Source of the DNA: Pseudomonas anguilliseptica | GTDB taxonomy: Bacteria; Pseudomonadota; Gammaproteobacteria; Pseudomonadales; Pseudomonadaceae | Length of the DNA stretch: 64,000 bases | NCBI RefSeq assembly: GCF_900105355.1 | Contig: NZ_FNSC01000001.1 | Coordinates: 2,108,001 to 2,172,000, forward strand | Reading direction: 5' to 3' | Shown: positions 27,242-36,638 of the stretch, in pieces | Position numbering within the stretch: the first letter of the stretch is position 1 | Layout of the letters: every line of letters starts with the position of its first letter | Notes under the pieces: model-generated | Told to the model about the DNA's origin: nothing | The model's input: the letters and a program-made list of their open reading frames with translations, nothing else | Databases searched by the model: none | Translations under genes and position numbers: made by a program

Positions 27242-27673
27242 ATGAGCGATAAAGACGACGACAAGGTGCGCCTGGATAAATGGCTATGGGCCGCGCGCTT
27301 TTACAAAACCCGCGCCCTGGCCAAGGCGGCTATTGAGGGCGGCAAGGTGCACCACCGTGGTGAGCGTTGCAAACCAGGCAAGGAACCGAAAATTGGCGAT
27401 ATCTATGTGATTCGCACGGGTTTCGAGGAACGCAGCGTTGTAGTGCAGGCGCTTTCAGTGGTGCGTCGAGGTGCACCAGAGGCACAGACGCTGTATGCCG
27501 AAACGGCAGAAAGCATCGCACGCCGCGAACAGGCGGCAGTGCAGCGCAAGGCCGGGGCCCTGGGCATGCAGACCGATGGCCGGCCAAGCAAGAAGCAGCG
27601 CCGGCAGATTCACGACTTTAATGAGCGGCAGGATGGCGGCTTGCGCCATCCCTGGGCTGACGACGAGTTCTAG
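27242..27673 (+). CDS. hslR: Ribosome-associated heat shock protein Hsp15
   Basis: A 143-residue S4-domain RNA-binding protein that recycles stalled 50S subunits carrying a nascent chain. The S4 fold is seen in VRLDKWLWAARFYKTRALAK and IEGGKVHHRGERCKPGK, followed by a basic C-terminal tail. ATG 27242 has a GGGGA ribosome binding site; an in-frame upstream extension has none. Confidence 0.94.
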   Translation: MSDKDDDKVRLDKWLWAARFYKTRALAKAAIEGGKVHHRGERCKPGKEPKIGDIYVIRTGFEERSVVVQALSVVRRGAPEAQTLYAETAESIARREQAAVQRKAGALGMQTDGRPSKKQRRQIHDFNERQDGGLRHPWADDEF

Positions 27674-27726
27674 GCTGTGCATCGCCACCGCCTTGCTCAG
27701 CGGCGCAGCACCTCCAGCTGCGTACG

Positions 27727-28520
27727 CTAGCGGCCGCTGATAATGCTTAGTCGGCCCAGCAATGGCAGCTTGGCCAGGTTCTTGAGTAGCGGCTGGGTAA
27801 CATTCTCCAGCCATTCGCTGGTTTTGTAGGCAAACGGGGTGAAACAGGCCCAGGCCAAGCCCAGCAGGGCGAGGAATACGCCGCCTACCAAAGCGTCCGA
27901 GGCCCAGTGTGCGCCGGCTACCAGGCGCGGCAGCATAAAGATAGTGGCCATGCTCCAGACCAGCAGCAGGCGCCAGTTGCGCGCGAAAAAGCTCAGAAAA
28001 ACGCCCAGATCAGCAGCGCCGATGCGTGATCGCCGGGGAAGCTACGTGTGGCACTGTCTTTCATATCCCAGCGCTCTTCCCAGGTTGGGAACAGTTCAGT
28101 CAGACGCGCTGCACCTTCCACTACCAGGGAGGCGCTCGGACGCTGCCAACCCATCAGTTTGACCAGCTCGGCGAAACCGACGCGAAACAGCAGCATCACG
28201 ATCAGCGCCGCGAGAAAGGCATACAGCGCCTTGCGCACCTGGGCGCCGCTGAACACCAGATCAGCCTTGAGCATCACGGCCAGCATCAGCACGCCAACCC
28301 CCATGTCGACCGGACGCATGCTGCCGATCGCCCAGGTTTGCGCCCACAGGCCGGCGTTGTGCACGGGTTCGTTGAGCAGGGCAAACAGCTGCAGATCAAA
28401 TTGATCCCACAGCGCGCGACTGGGCGCCCAGAGCCAGCTGGCGAGCAGCAGTAGGGCGACGATATGGCAGGCAACCAGCGGACGGATACGCCACTGGTCG
28501 TTGAGAAAGGAAGGGTTCAT
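27727..28520 (-). pseudogene. PAP2-superfamily membrane phosphatase, apparent frameshift
   Basis: The gene starts at 28520 and encodes a membrane phosphatase with about six hydrophobic segments. The PAP2 motifs are KLMGWQRPS, SFPGDHAS and RLVAGAHWASD. The frame breaks after motif 2 at a run of five A (plus strand 27997-28001); with six the protein reads AFFLSFFARNWRL without a stop and totals 264 residues with the third motif in place. A single missing base in a homopolymer may be a sequencing error. It lies between hslR and hslO, as the PAP2 gene does in P. aeruginosa. Likely substrates are undecaprenyl or lipid phosphates. Confidence 0.82.
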
Positions 28521-28735
28521 GCAGTGGCATCCTTGTCATCTGTAGGGATTAAGGCGGCGGGCATGCTAGGTATTCTGTCTTCTGATTGCAAAGATTCGCG
28601 CTGCCTTTTGTCGGCAACTGTGACTCGGGTTGGTATCGATAGCTTCCGCCCGCAGCGCTGATAGATAAGAGGCGCTTGGTCGGACGGGCGTTTGCGCCTA
28701 AAATCGCGGGCCGAATCGCATTCAGTGAAGTTGGC

Positions 28736-29623
28736 ATGTCTGATTTTTCCCAACGTTTCTTGTTCGACGACAGCGATATCCGTGGCGAACTGGTCGGTCT
28801 GACCGACAGCTACAGCCATGTGCTGGCCAAACACACCTACCCGCAACCGGTCGCCCAACTGCTGGGTGAGCTGCTGGCTGCTGCCTCGCTGCTGATCGGC
28901 ACGCTGAAATTCGAAGGCCTGCTGATCCTCCAGGCGCGTTCCTCCGGTGCCGTGCCCCTGCTGATGGTCGAATGCTCCAGCGAAGGTGAGCTACGCGGTA
29001 TCGCTCGTTATCACGCCGAACAGATCACTGCTGATGCCAACCTGCGCGAGTTGATGCCCGATGGCGTGCTGGCCATGACCGTCGACCCGAAATCCGGGCA
29101 GCGTTATCAGGGCATCGTCGATCTGGAAGGGGAAACCCTGGCCGATTGCCTGACCAATTATTTCGCCACCTCCGAACAGTTGCCCACCCGCTTCTGGCTT
29201 AGCGCCGATGGCCAGCGCGCGCGCGGCCTGCTGCTGCAGCAGCTGCCGGCCGACCGTCTGAAGGAAGCCGATGAACGTGAGGCCAGCTGGCAGCATGCCA
29301 TGGCCCTGGCCGACACCTTGAAGGCCGAGGAACTGCTCGGTCTGGATAACGAAACCCTGCTGCACCGTCTGTATCACCAGGAAGCACTGCGTCTGTTTGA
29401 CCCGCGCGCCTTGCGGTTCCGCTGCGGCTGCTCGCGTGAGCGCTCCAGCCGTGCGCTGATCAGCCTCGGCCAGGCTGACGCTGAGGCACTGGTGCAGGAG
29501 CATGGCGGCAGTGTGGAAATCGATTGCCAGTTCTGCAACGAGCGCTACCTGTTCGATGCGGCGGATGTGCTGCAACTGTTTATCGACGGCAGCACCGATG
29601 CGCCGTCAGACACGCGCCACTAG
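28736..29623 (+). CDS. hslO: Redox-regulated chaperone Hsp33
   Basis: A 295-residue cytoplasmic holdase activated by oxidative unfolding. The C-terminal zinc site RCGCSRERS...CQFCNERY supplies the four cysteines (CxC and CxxC) that form disulfides on oxidation. The N-terminal part ([16 protein letters not shown]) is typical. I chose ATG 28736, with GTGAAG upstream, over an upstream in-frame start at 28676. Confidence 0.96.
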   Translation: MSDFSQRFLFDDSDIRGELVGLTDSYSHVLAKHTYPQPVAQLLGELLAAASLLIGTLKFEGLLILQARSSGAVPLLMVECSSEGELRGIARYHAEQITADANLRELMPDGVLAMTVDPKSGQRYQGIVDLEGETLADCLTNYFATSEQLPTRFWLSADGQRARGLLLQQLPADRLKEADEREASWQHAMALADTLKAEELLGLDNETLLHRLYHQEALRLFDPRALRFRCGCSRERSSRALISLGQADAEALVQEHGGSVEIDCQFCNERYLFDAADVLQLFIDGSTDAPSDTRH

Positions 29624-29782
29624 GGCGCGCGGCTCTAAATCGAGGCGCGGAGAACTGATCAGAGGCTGCACCCGCAGCTAAATTTTTCTGGCATAATCCG
29701 CGCACTTTTTCGCTGTAGTAGTGCTCCGCTTTCTACTACAAAACGTTCGGAAGACTCGGCCGCGTGGCCGACGGGGACCCAC

Positions 29783-31324
29783 ATGACGCAAGCCAACAAC
29801 GCCGTGTACACCGACATCAGCGCTGCCCAACTGGTCGAAGAAGCCCTTCGTCGCGGTGAAGGCGAGCTGGCCGCCAACGGCTCGCTGGTCGTACGCACAG
29901 GCCATCGCACTGGTCGTTCGCCGGCTGATCGCTTCATCGTGCAAGAGCCGAGCACCGAGGCGAAAATCGCCTGGGGCGCAATCAACCGTCCGTTCCCGGC
30001 TGACAAGTTCGATGCCCTGTGGGATCGCGTTCAGGCGTTCTCCGACGCGCAGGACAGCTTCGTGTCCTACGTTCATGTAGGCTCTGCCGACGCGCACTAC
30101 CTGCCGGTCAAGATGATCACTGCCACCGCTTGGCAGAACCTGTTCGGCCGTTGCCTGTTTATCAACCCAGAGCAGTACAACCCGGCCGGCAAAGACGAGT
30201 GGCAAGTGCTCAACGTCGCCAACTTCGAGTGCGTACCGGAGCGTGACGGCACTAATTCCGACGGCTGCGTGATCCTCAACTTCGCTGCCAAGAAAGTCCT
30301 GATCGCCGGCATGCGCTACGCCGGTGAAATGAAGAAAGCCATGTTCAGCGTGCAGAACTTCCTGCTGCCTGAGGCCGACGTGCTGCCGATGCACTGCGCC
30401 GCCAACATCGGTGAAGAAGGCGACGTGACCCTGTTCTTCGGCCTGTCCGGCACCGGCAAGACCACCCTGTCCGCCGACGAAAGCCGCTACCTGATCGGCG
30501 ACGACGAGCACGGTTGGGGCGTGGGCGTGGTGTTCAACATCGAAGGCGGTTGCTATGCCAAGTGCAGCGACCTGTCCGAGAAGAACGAGCCGGTGATCTG
30601 GAAAGCCATCCAGTTCGGCGCCGTGCTGGAAAACGTCGTTCTCGATGAAAACCGCGTACCGAACTACGCCGACGACAGCCTGACCCAGAACAGCCGTGCG
30701 GCTTACCCGCTGGAGCTGGTTGAGAAGCGCAGCGAGAAGAACCTCGGCGGCGAGCCGAACGCGGTGATCTTCCTCACCTGCGACCTGACTGGCGTACTGC
30801 CGCCGGTGTCGATCCTCAACGAAGAGCAAGCAGCTTACCACTTCCTCTCCGGTTACACCGCGCTGGTCGGTTCCACCGAAATGGGCAGCGGCGGCGGCAT
30901 CAAGTCGACCTTCTCCACCTGCTTCGGCGCGCCGTTCTTCCCGCGTCCGGCTGGCGAGTACGCTGAGCTGCTGATCAAGCGTATCCGCGGCTTCGGCTCC
31001 AAGGTCTACCTGGTCAACACCGGCTGGACCGGCGGTGGCTACGGCGTGGGCAAGCGCTTCAATATCCCGACCACCCGTGGCGTGATTGCAGCGATCCAGA
31101 GCGGCGCGCTGATTGGCACCGAAACCGAGCTGCTGCCAATCATCAACCTGAGCGTGCCGAAGTCGGTACCGGGCGTGGAAACTAACCTGCTCAACCCGCG
31201 TAACACCTGGGAAGACAAAAACGCCTACGACGAAGCCGCCAAAGGCCTGGCCGGTCTGTTCATCGACAACTTCAAGAAGTTCGATGTGTCCGACGCCATC
31301 CGCAACGCCGGCCCGCAACTCTAA
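29783..31324 (+). CDS. pckA: Phosphoenolpyruvate carboxykinase (ATP)
   Basis: A 513-residue cytoplasmic enzyme converting oxaloacetate and ATP to phosphoenolpyruvate, the entry step of gluconeogenesis. The kinase-1a loop [16 protein letters not shown] and the substrate loop [16 protein letters not shown] are clear; [14 protein letters not shown] binds oxaloacetate. The upstream leader holds a 7-bp stem (29714-29720 with 29734-29740). A strong terminator follows. Position after hslO matches P. aeruginosa. Confidence 0.97.
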   Translation: MTQANNAVYTDISAAQLVEEALRRGEGELAANGSLVVRTGHRTGRSPADRFIVQEPSTEAKIAWGAINRPFPADKFDALWDRVQAFSDAQDSFVSYVHVGSADAHYLPVKMITATAWQNLFGRCLFINPEQYNPAGKDEWQVLNVANFECVPERDGTNSDGCVILNFAAKKVLIAGMRYAGEMKKAMFSVQNFLLPEADVLPMHCAANIGEEGDVTLFFGLSGTGKTTLSADESRYLIGDDEHGWGVGVVFNIEGGCYAKCSDLSEKNEPVIWKAIQFGAVLENVVLDENRVPNYADDSLTQNSRAAYPLELVEKRSEKNLGGEPNAVIFLTCDLTGVLPPVSILNEEQAAYHFLSGYTALVGSTEMGSGGGIKSTFSTCFGAPFFPRPAGEYAELLIKRIRGFGSKVYLVNTGWTGGGYGVGKRFNIPTTRGVIAAIQSGALIGTETELLPIINLSVPKSVPGVETNLLNPRNTWEDKNAYDEAAKGLAGLFIDNFKKFDVSDAIRNAGPQL

Positions 31325-31342
31325 GTTGTAAGTGTCGTACTG

Positions 31343-31371
31343 AAAAAACCGCCTTGATTGGCGGTTTTTTT
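31343..31371 (+). terminator. Rho-independent terminator after pckA
   Basis: An 11-bp perfect stem (31343-31353 with 31360-31370) with a 6-nt loop has A and T runs on its two sides, so it works in both directions. Confidence 0.92.
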
Positions 31372-31385
31372 ATGCATGGGAAATT

Positions 31386-31465
31386 GCAGAGATAGCCTGT
31401 AGGAGGCGTTTTAGCTGCGAGCGTTTAAGACGTTGTCGCGGTTAAAGCCCTTCCACGGCGCTTTG
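31386..31465. repeat. REP-like intergenic repeat
   Basis: The stretch carries TGTAGGAGGCGTTTTAGCTG near its start and GCGGTTAAAGCCCTTCCACG near its end, inverted partners of the Pseudomonas REP motif (TGTAGGAG...TTTAGCCGCGA). The rest of 31325-32078 has no gene I can support. Confidence 0.6.
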
Positions 31466-31485
31466 CATGTGCGATAAGAAACGGA

Positions 31486-31507
31486 AAAGCCGCCCGGAGG
31501 CGGCTTT
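31486..31507. terminator. Hairpin, probably a minus-strand terminator
   Basis: A 9-bp perfect stem (31486-31494 with 31499-31507) with a 4-nt loop is followed by four Ts in the minus direction. It sits 21 bases below a minus-strand stop codon (31529-31531) that ends an unrecognised basic peptide tail, suggesting the decayed end of a lost gene. Confidence 0.55.
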
Positions 31508-32078
31508 GGGTGCGTATCTGCCAGCAGATCAGGCACGTTTGCGAGTGTTGCGCGTTGCATTCTTGCTCAGGTGGCCGCTCTGCACGGCCTTAGCTGTTGC
31601 TGTATGGCTGTCTCGGGCCACAGCGCTAACAGGGTTGGCAACTCAGGCGATTTCCCGAGCCTTTGTCTGCGACTGTCGACTTCAGCATGACTGGCGAGTG
31701 CCAGGTAGGTATCGATATGTCGCGGTTGAGCACTGGCGCTTTCGAATTGCATAACGGCGTTAGGTCTATGGTTTGGCACAACTCACGGCGAACCTGAGTT
31801 TTCCGCCAGACTGCGCATCGGCCTGTGGTTCGCATCAGCTACTCCGGTTCCGCCGGGGTCTTTGCTGCGCGGCCATCTGGCCTGGGTGGTGAGCGATCTA
31901 GTGGATAACCGGCAAGCTGCCGCTGAAACCAGATACCTGCATACTCATCTCCTTTTTTATTGGCATGGTTTGAATGTACGCCTGTGTTGCCCATGGTGTT
32001 AGTTGGATTGGCAATAGTGGCGCGGCCTGTAGGAATTAATCATTGTTTACCGCTGCGGCGGTCAATGGAGTGACAGCC

Positions 32079-33989
32079 ATGAGTACCCTGGAACGTGTGT
32101 TCGGCTTCAAGCAATTGCGCCCCGGTCAGGAGCGTGTGGTCACGGCCGTACTGGCCGGACGTTCGGCGGCGGCGATCTTTCCCACCGGTTCGGGCAAGTC
32201 GTTGTGTTATCAGCTGCCGGCGTTGCATCTGCCGCACCTGACCCTGGTGGTCTCGCCCTTGCTGGCGCTGATGCAGGATCAGCTGGCGTTTCTGCATGGC
32301 CGTGGCATCAGCGCCGGCAGTATCGATTCGGCGCAAAGCCGTGAGGAGGCCAGTGCGGTGATGGCGCGGGCGAAATCCGGCGAGCTGAAGATTCTGATGA
32401 TCTCGGTCGAGCGTCTGAAGAACGAGCGTTTTCGCAACTTTATCGCCCAGGTGCCGATTTCCCTGCTGGTGATCGACGAGGCCCACTGCATCTCCGAATG
32501 GGGCCATAACTTCCGTCCGGACTATCTCAAGCTGCCGGACTATCAGCGCCAGTTCGGCATCCCGCAGGTGCTGCTGCTCACTGCCACGGCCACGCCGCCT
32601 GTGATTGCTGATATGCAGCAGAAGTTCGCCATCGCTGCCGATGATGTGGTCACCACCGGTTTCTACCGCGCCAACCTCAACCTGCTGGTCGAGCCCGTCA
32701 GCGGCGCCGACAAGCAGCGTCGCCTGGAGCAGTGGCTGGGCGCCAAGGCCGGGCAGCCGAGCATCGTTTACGTGACCCAGCAGAAGACTGCCGAGCAAGT
32801 GGCCGCGCGCCTGAGCCAGCGCGGCCTTGCCGCCAGCGCCTACCACGCCGGCATGGCTTCTGATGCGCGCGAGGCGATTCAGCGACAATTTATGGCCGGG
32901 ACGATCACCTGCATCGTCGCCACCATTGCCTTCGGTATGGGCATCGACAAGGCCGATATCCGTAATGTGCTGCACTTCGACCTGCCGAAATCCATCGAGA
33001 ATTACAGCCAGGAAATCGGCCGCGCCGGCCGCGATGGCCAGCCGTCGGATTGTCTGGTGCTGGCCAATCGCGACAGCCTCAACGTGTTGGAAAATTTCGT
33101 CTACGGCGATACGCCGGAGCTGGACGGCATTCGTTGTGTGCTCGATAAGCTGCTGAGTGAGTGTGATAACGGCGAATGGGAGCTGATGCTCAACCAGCTG
33201 TCCGAGCACAGTAATATTCGTCAGCTGCCGCTGAAAACCCTACTGGTGCAGTTGGAGCTACGCGGCATCATTGCTCCACTTTATGCCTATTTCGCCGAAT
33301 ATCGCTTCAAATTTCTCCTGGAGCCCGAAGCGCTACTGGAGAAGTTCGAGGGCGAGCGGCGGCAGTTTGTCGAGGCATTGATCAGCACCTCGCAGCGCGC
33401 ACGTACCTGGTGCACCGTGGATTTCGACCAGCTCTACCAGCAACACCAGGCCGAGCGCGGCCGGGTGATCAAGGCCCTGGATTACTTCCAGGAAAAGGGC
33501 TGGGTGGAGCTGGAAAGCAAGCAGATGACCGAGGTGTATGCGCTGCTTGAGCCGGGTTTCGATCCGGCGGCATTGAGCGTCCAACTGCATGGCTATTTCA
33601 GCCAGCAGGAAGCCAGTGAAATCAGCCGGATTCACGCCATGCTCGCGCTGTTTGCCAGCGAGCAGTGCCTGAGCCAACGCTTGGCCGCCTATTTCGGTGA
33701 TGCCAACGCGCCGCAACAATGCGGGCATTGTTCGGTGTGCCGTGGACAGGTCGCCCGTCTGCCCGAGCCGCCAGCGTTGGTGGAGCTGGATATGCAGGCG
33801 CTCTGTGACGGTTTTGTGCGCAAACATCAGGAGCTCAAAGGCAGCGAGCCAAGCGCCGAGTGCCTGACGCGTTTTCTCTGCGGCATCAGCGTGCCGCTGT
33901 TTACCAAGCTCAAGGCGCGTCAGCTTGGCGGTTTTGCCGCGCTGGAAGACTATCCCTACGCCGAGGTGCGTAGCTGCCTTCAGGGCTAG
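32079..33989 (+). CDS. RecQ-like ATP-dependent DNA helicase
   Basis: A 636-residue superfamily-2 helicase. Motif 0/I FGFKQLRPGQERVV and PTGSGKSLCYQLPA, motif II DEAHCISEWGHNFRPDY (with the RecQ aromatic-rich loop), motif III TATATP, and motif VI QEIGRAGRDG are all present. A zinc-binding CGHCSVC cluster lies near residue 560. It is longer than the helicase core but lacks a clear HRDC domain, and the linker between motif VI and the zinc cluster is unlike E. coli RecQ. It may be an accessory RecQ-type repair helicase. ATG 32079 has GGAG 8 bases upstream and is preferred to an upstream in-frame start. Confidence 0.9.
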   Translation: MSTLERVFGFKQLRPGQERVVTAVLAGRSAAAIFPTGSGKSLCYQLPALHLPHLTLVVSPLLALMQDQLAFLHGRGISAGSIDSAQSREEASAVMARAKSGELKILMISVERLKNERFRNFIAQVPISLLVIDEAHCISEWGHNFRPDYLKLPDYQRQFGIPQVLLLTATATPPVIADMQQKFAIAADDVVTTGFYRANLNLLVEPVSGADKQRRLEQWLGAKAGQPSIVYVTQQKTAEQVAARLSQRGLAASAYHAGMASDAREAIQRQFMAGTITCIVATIAFGMGIDKADIRNVLHFDLPKSIENYSQEIGRAGRDGQPSDCLVLANRDSLNVLENFVYGDTPELDGIRCVLDKLLSECDNGEWELMLNQLSEHSNIRQLPLKTLLVQLELRGIIAPLYAYFAEYRFKFLLEPEALLEKFEGERRQFVEALISTSQRARTWCTVDFDQLYQQHQAERGRVIKALDYFQEKGWVELESKQMTEVYALLEPGFDPAALSVQLHGYFSQQEASEISRIHAMLALFASEQCLSQRLAAYFGDANAPQQCGHCSVCRGQVARLPEPPALVELDMQALCDGFVRKHQELKGSEPSAECLTRFLCGISVPLFTKLKARQLGGFAALEDYPYAEVRSCLQG

Positions 33990-34010
33990 GAAAGATTGCT
34001 GCGGCGGCTG

Positions 34011-34754
34011 TTAAGCGAGCGCATCCAGCGTTGTGGTTTGGCTATCGGCGGGGTGGCTGAGCGGCTCGTCAGGCGATGCTTGGAACCAGGCGCGGAATGA
34101 CCGCTCACCGGCCGCAGTGAATGTCACCACGCGCGAGTCGCCCACGCACTTGGCCCAGCCAAGTTCCTGGATGCGCACAAACAGCGCGGCGCCGAGCGCG
34201 CCTGCCAGATGGTAGCGGCGTTCGCTCCAATCCAGGCAGGCCCGGCAGAATGAGCGGCGTTGCAGAGCCAGGGCGTCGGGATCGATACCAATCTGGCGAA
34301 ACCACTGGCGCCCGCTGTTGGTGAGCGCTGGCCCGGCGTCCAGCTGTTGCAGCAGCTCGCGGCGCAGCAGCCCCTCGTAAGCCAGCACTCCCAGTTCACC
34401 GGCGAGGTGGTCGTAGCAGACTCGCGCGCGGCGCAAGGCCAGGTCACGTGGTCCGGTGCGTGGCAGCGGCGGTCCGGCGCGCAAGGCGAGGCCCATCATC
34501 GACTCGAGCAGTTGCGCGATTTCCCGGCCAGCCAGGCGGAAGTAGCGATGCCGGCCCTGCTGGTCGACGCTGAGCAGGCCGGCGTCGAGCAATTTGCCCA
34601 GGTGCGAGCTGATGGTCTGCTTCGTCACGCCGGCGATATCGGCCAGTTCGGTGGCGGTCAGCGCGCGATCAGCCATCAGTGCGGACAGCACCGCGGCGCG
34701 GGCGTTGTCGCCGAGCAGGGCGGCGATACGGGTGATGTTGGGGCCTTCGATCAT
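34011..34754 (-). CDS. ArsR-type winged-helix regulator with C-terminal extension
   Basis: A 247-residue regulator. The N-terminal winged helix (about 5-85) has [20 protein letters not shown] as its recognition region; the remaining 160 residues form a domain I do not recognise, with two cysteines in [13 protein letters not shown] (about 165-180) that could bind metal or react with oxidants. It is divergent from the NIPSNAP and ABM genes, and a perfect 9-bp inverted repeat overlaps its own start codon, suggesting it controls both itself and them. It converges with the helicase gene. Confidence 0.85.
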   Translation of the reverse strand: MIEGPNITRIAALLGDNARAAVLSALMADRALTATELADIAGVTKQTISSHLGKLLDAGLLSVDQQGRHRYFRLAGREIAQLLESMMGLALRAGPPLPRTGPRDLALRRARVCYDHLAGELGVLAYEGLLRRELLQQLDAGPALTNSGRQWFRQIGIDPDALALQRRSFCRACLDWSERRYHLAGALGAALFVRIQELGWAKCVGDSRVVTFTAAGERSFRAWFQASPDEPLSHPADSQTTTLDALA

Positions 34755-34776
34755 GGTTCGATGCTAGTCGAACCAT
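34753..34776. promoter_or_regulatory. Operator-like palindrome over the ArsR-type start codon
   Basis: ATGGTTCGA (34753-34761), a 6-bp spacer and TCGAACCAT (34768-34776) make a perfect 9-bp inverted repeat in the divergent region. It covers the regulator's start codon and lies 53 bp from the NIPSNAP start. The symmetry suits a dimeric winged-helix repressor. Confidence 0.75.
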
Positions 34777-34828
34777 ATGGCAGCGGCAATTGGCTAAGGT
34801 CTCCTCCACCAACCACAGGAGTGACCTT

Positions 34829-35176
34829 ATGCAAGTCACGTGTGTAATCCGCTATGAAATCGACCCGTTTCAGCGCGCCGCCTTCAAGGAGTATGCGGAG
34901 AACTGGGGGCGCATCATTCCGCGTTGCGGCGGCCAGCTGCTTGGCTACTTCCTGCCGCATGAGGGTAGCAACTATGTGGCCTGGGGCTTGATCGGCTTTG
35001 CCAGCCTGGCTGCTTACGAGGCCTATCGGGCGCGTCTCAAGGATGATCCAGAGGGGCGCGCCAACTTCGCCATGGCGCAACAGATGCGCTTTATCCTGCG
35101 CGAAGAGCGCTCCTTCGTTGAAGGCGTGGAGGGCACCCTGGGTGTTCAGCCTGGTTTCGCGGGGATTGCAGCATGA
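34829..35176 (+). CDS. NIPSNAP family protein
   Basis: A 115-residue dimeric alpha-beta-barrel protein; the family signature runs through [20 protein letters not shown] and [19 protein letters not shown]. The start at 34829 has AGGAG 7 bases upstream. The biochemical role of bacterial NIPSNAP proteins is unknown. It overlaps the next gene by 4 bp and is transcribed away from the ArsR-type regulator, which likely represses it. Confidence 0.87.
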   Translation: MQVTCVIRYEIDPFQRAAFKEYAENWGRIIPRCGGQLLGYFLPHEGSNYVAWGLIGFASLAAYEAYRARLKDDPEGRANFAMAQQMRFILREERSFVEGVEGTLGVQPGFAGIAA

Positions 35177-35523
35177 TCGCGGTGATCTTCGAGGTGCAGC
35201 CCCAAGCCGGCCGGGAGTCGGAGTACCTGGACACAGCAGCGGCGATCCGTGAGCAACTCGAGCAGATGGATGGCTTTATCTCGGTGGAGCGTTTTGCCAG
35301 CATCTCCCCGCCGGGCAAGCTGCTGTCGTTGTCGTTCTGGCGGGACGAGGCGGCGGTCAAGCGTTGGCGCACCCTGGAGGTGCATCGCCATGCCCAGGTG
35401 GCCGGGCGGGGCGGCGTGTTCGCCGACTATCGGCTGCGGGTGGCCGAGGTGGTGCGCGACTATGGCCTGCATGAACGCGAGCAGGCGCCGAGTGACTCGC
35501 GCCGGGTGCATGAGCCGCTGTAA
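35173..35523 (+). CDS. Antibiotic biosynthesis monooxygenase (ABM) domain protein
   Basis: A 116-residue single-domain ABM protein ([20 protein letters not shown], then [13 protein letters not shown] and [16 protein letters not shown]). ABM proteins include cofactor-free quinol oxygenases and haem-degrading enzymes; the substrate here is unknown. It is translationally coupled to the NIPSNAP gene by an ATGA overlap, so two proteins of the same ferredoxin-like superfamily are made together. Confidence 0.88.
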   Translation: MIAVIFEVQPQAGRESEYLDTAAAIREQLEQMDGFISVERFASISPPGKLLSLSFWRDEAAVKRWRTLEVHRHAQVAGRGGVFADYRLRVAEVVRDYGLHEREQAPSDSRRVHEPL

Positions 35524-35560
35524 CCGCCAGGGAGCGGCTGGGGCGGCGCCCGGGTTGGGA

Positions 35561-35998
35561 TTACTCGCCGATATCCTCGTTCCACAGCGTCGGCTGGGCG
35601 GCGATAAAGTCCTGCATCAGGTGCAGGCATTCGCTGTTGTGCAGCACGTCGAGCTGTACGCCGCGCTCGCGCAGCAGGGCTTCTTCGCCGAGAAAGGTCT
35701 GGTTCTCGCCGATGACCACCTTGGGGATGCCGTACAACAGGATCGCCCCGCTGCACATCGCGCAGGGCGAGAGGGTGGTATAGAGCACCGACTCGCGGTA
35801 GGTCTGCGCGCTCTGCCGGCCGGCGTTTTCCAAGGCGTCCATTTCACCGTGGAGGATAGCGCTGCCTTGTTGTACCCGGCGGTTGTGGCCGCGGCCGATA
35901 ATCTGGCCGTTATGCACCAGCACCGAACCGATCGGGATGCCGCCCTCGGCCAGGCCCTGGCGGGCTTCGTCGATGGCCGCTTGCATAAACTTATCCAT
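35561..35998 (-). CDS. Zinc-dependent cytosine deaminase, fungal (FCY1) type
   Basis: A 145-residue deaminase converting cytosine to uracil. The zinc site is HGEMDALEN (His ligand and catalytic Glu) with LSPCAMCSGAI (two Cys ligands). The segments GSAILHGEMDALENAGR and LLYGIPKVVIGEN and the terminal NEDIGE closely follow yeast cytosine deaminase rather than tRNA adenosine deaminase TadA or bacterial CodA. It is 28 bp downstream of the Mla-like lipoprotein on the same strand, so may share its transcript. Confidence 0.85.
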   Translation of the reverse strand: MDKFMQAAIDEARQGLAEGGIPIGSVLVHNGQIIGRGHNRRVQQGSAILHGEMDALENAGRQSAQTYRESVLYTTLSPCAMCSGAILLYGIPKVVIGENQTFLGEEALLRERGVQLDVLHNSECLHLMQDFIAAQPTLWNEDIGE

Positions 35999-36026
35999 GG
36001 TTCACCCCTCGCTATAACAACTCAAT

Positions 36027-36638
36027 TCACTGTTGCTGTGCCGCTTGTCCTTGTTGCAGGGTCCACTCCAGCACATCGCGGGCCAACTGGTCGCCGGCCT
36101 GGCCGAAGGCGTTGACCACCGCTGGCACTGAGGTGTCGCTGGCTGCCTGGCTGACTTCGAAACGCTGGCTGGCGAGGATGCGTAGGCTGCCGCTCTGCAC
36201 CAGGCGCGCCTCGAACAGGATGCGTGCGGCCGGGCGGCCGTCTTGGTATTCGCTGTGGAAGGCGCGCAGGTCGCCGTCCAGCTCCAGATCGGCCTGCAGG
36301 CGGCTGTCATCGCTGCTCACCGCCTTGAGGCGGCCGTCGTCGAGGAAGGCATCGATCAGACGGTCGCGCAGCAGCAGTGGCGCGCGGTCACTCCAGCGTA
36401 CGCCCTGGTAGGCGCTGATCTGGTCGCCCGGTGGCAATACGGCAATTCGCGTGCTGTCGAGTAACTGGCTGCTGTAGGGCTTGTTCACCCGCAGTGCCCA
36501 GTCAGCGCTGGTGTCATGGCCGGGCAGGCTGCTGGCGGGCAGGCGGTAGATGCTCAGCACCTGGCTTTTCGGCAAGACCGAGCAGGCGGTCAGGCTGCCG
36601 ACCAGCAGCAGGGCGGCGAGCAGGCGAAGACGACTCAT
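36027..36638 (-). CDS. ABC-type transport auxiliary lipoprotein (PqiC/MlaX type)
   Basis: A 203-residue outer membrane lipoprotein, with the signal peptide ending at the lipobox LTAC (Cys 19). The conserved YRLPASSLP and VRWSDRAPLLLRDRLIDAF blocks identify the auxiliary component found beside MCE-domain transporters. It overlaps the MCE gene by 4 bp and likely links the inner membrane complex to the outer membrane. Confidence 0.87.
   Translation of the reverse strand: MSRLRLLAALLLVGSLTACSVLPKSQVLSIYRLPASSLPGHDTSADWALRVNKPYSSQLLDSTRIAVLPPGDQISAYQGVRWSDRAPLLLRDRLIDAFLDDGRLKAVSSDDSRLQADLELDGDLRAFHSEYQDGRPAARILFEARLVQSGSLRILASQRFEVSQAASDTSVPAVVNAFGQAGDQLARDVLEWTLQQGQAAQQQ

Noticed and set aside
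29678..31318. 546-codon open frame on the minus strand opposite pckA
   Set aside because: Mirror of pckA codon bias with no family signature; pckA itself is unmistakable.
31467..31754. 95-codon plus-strand frame in the pckA-helicase gap
   Set aside because: It spans a terminator hairpin and has no ribosome binding site or similarity that I can see.
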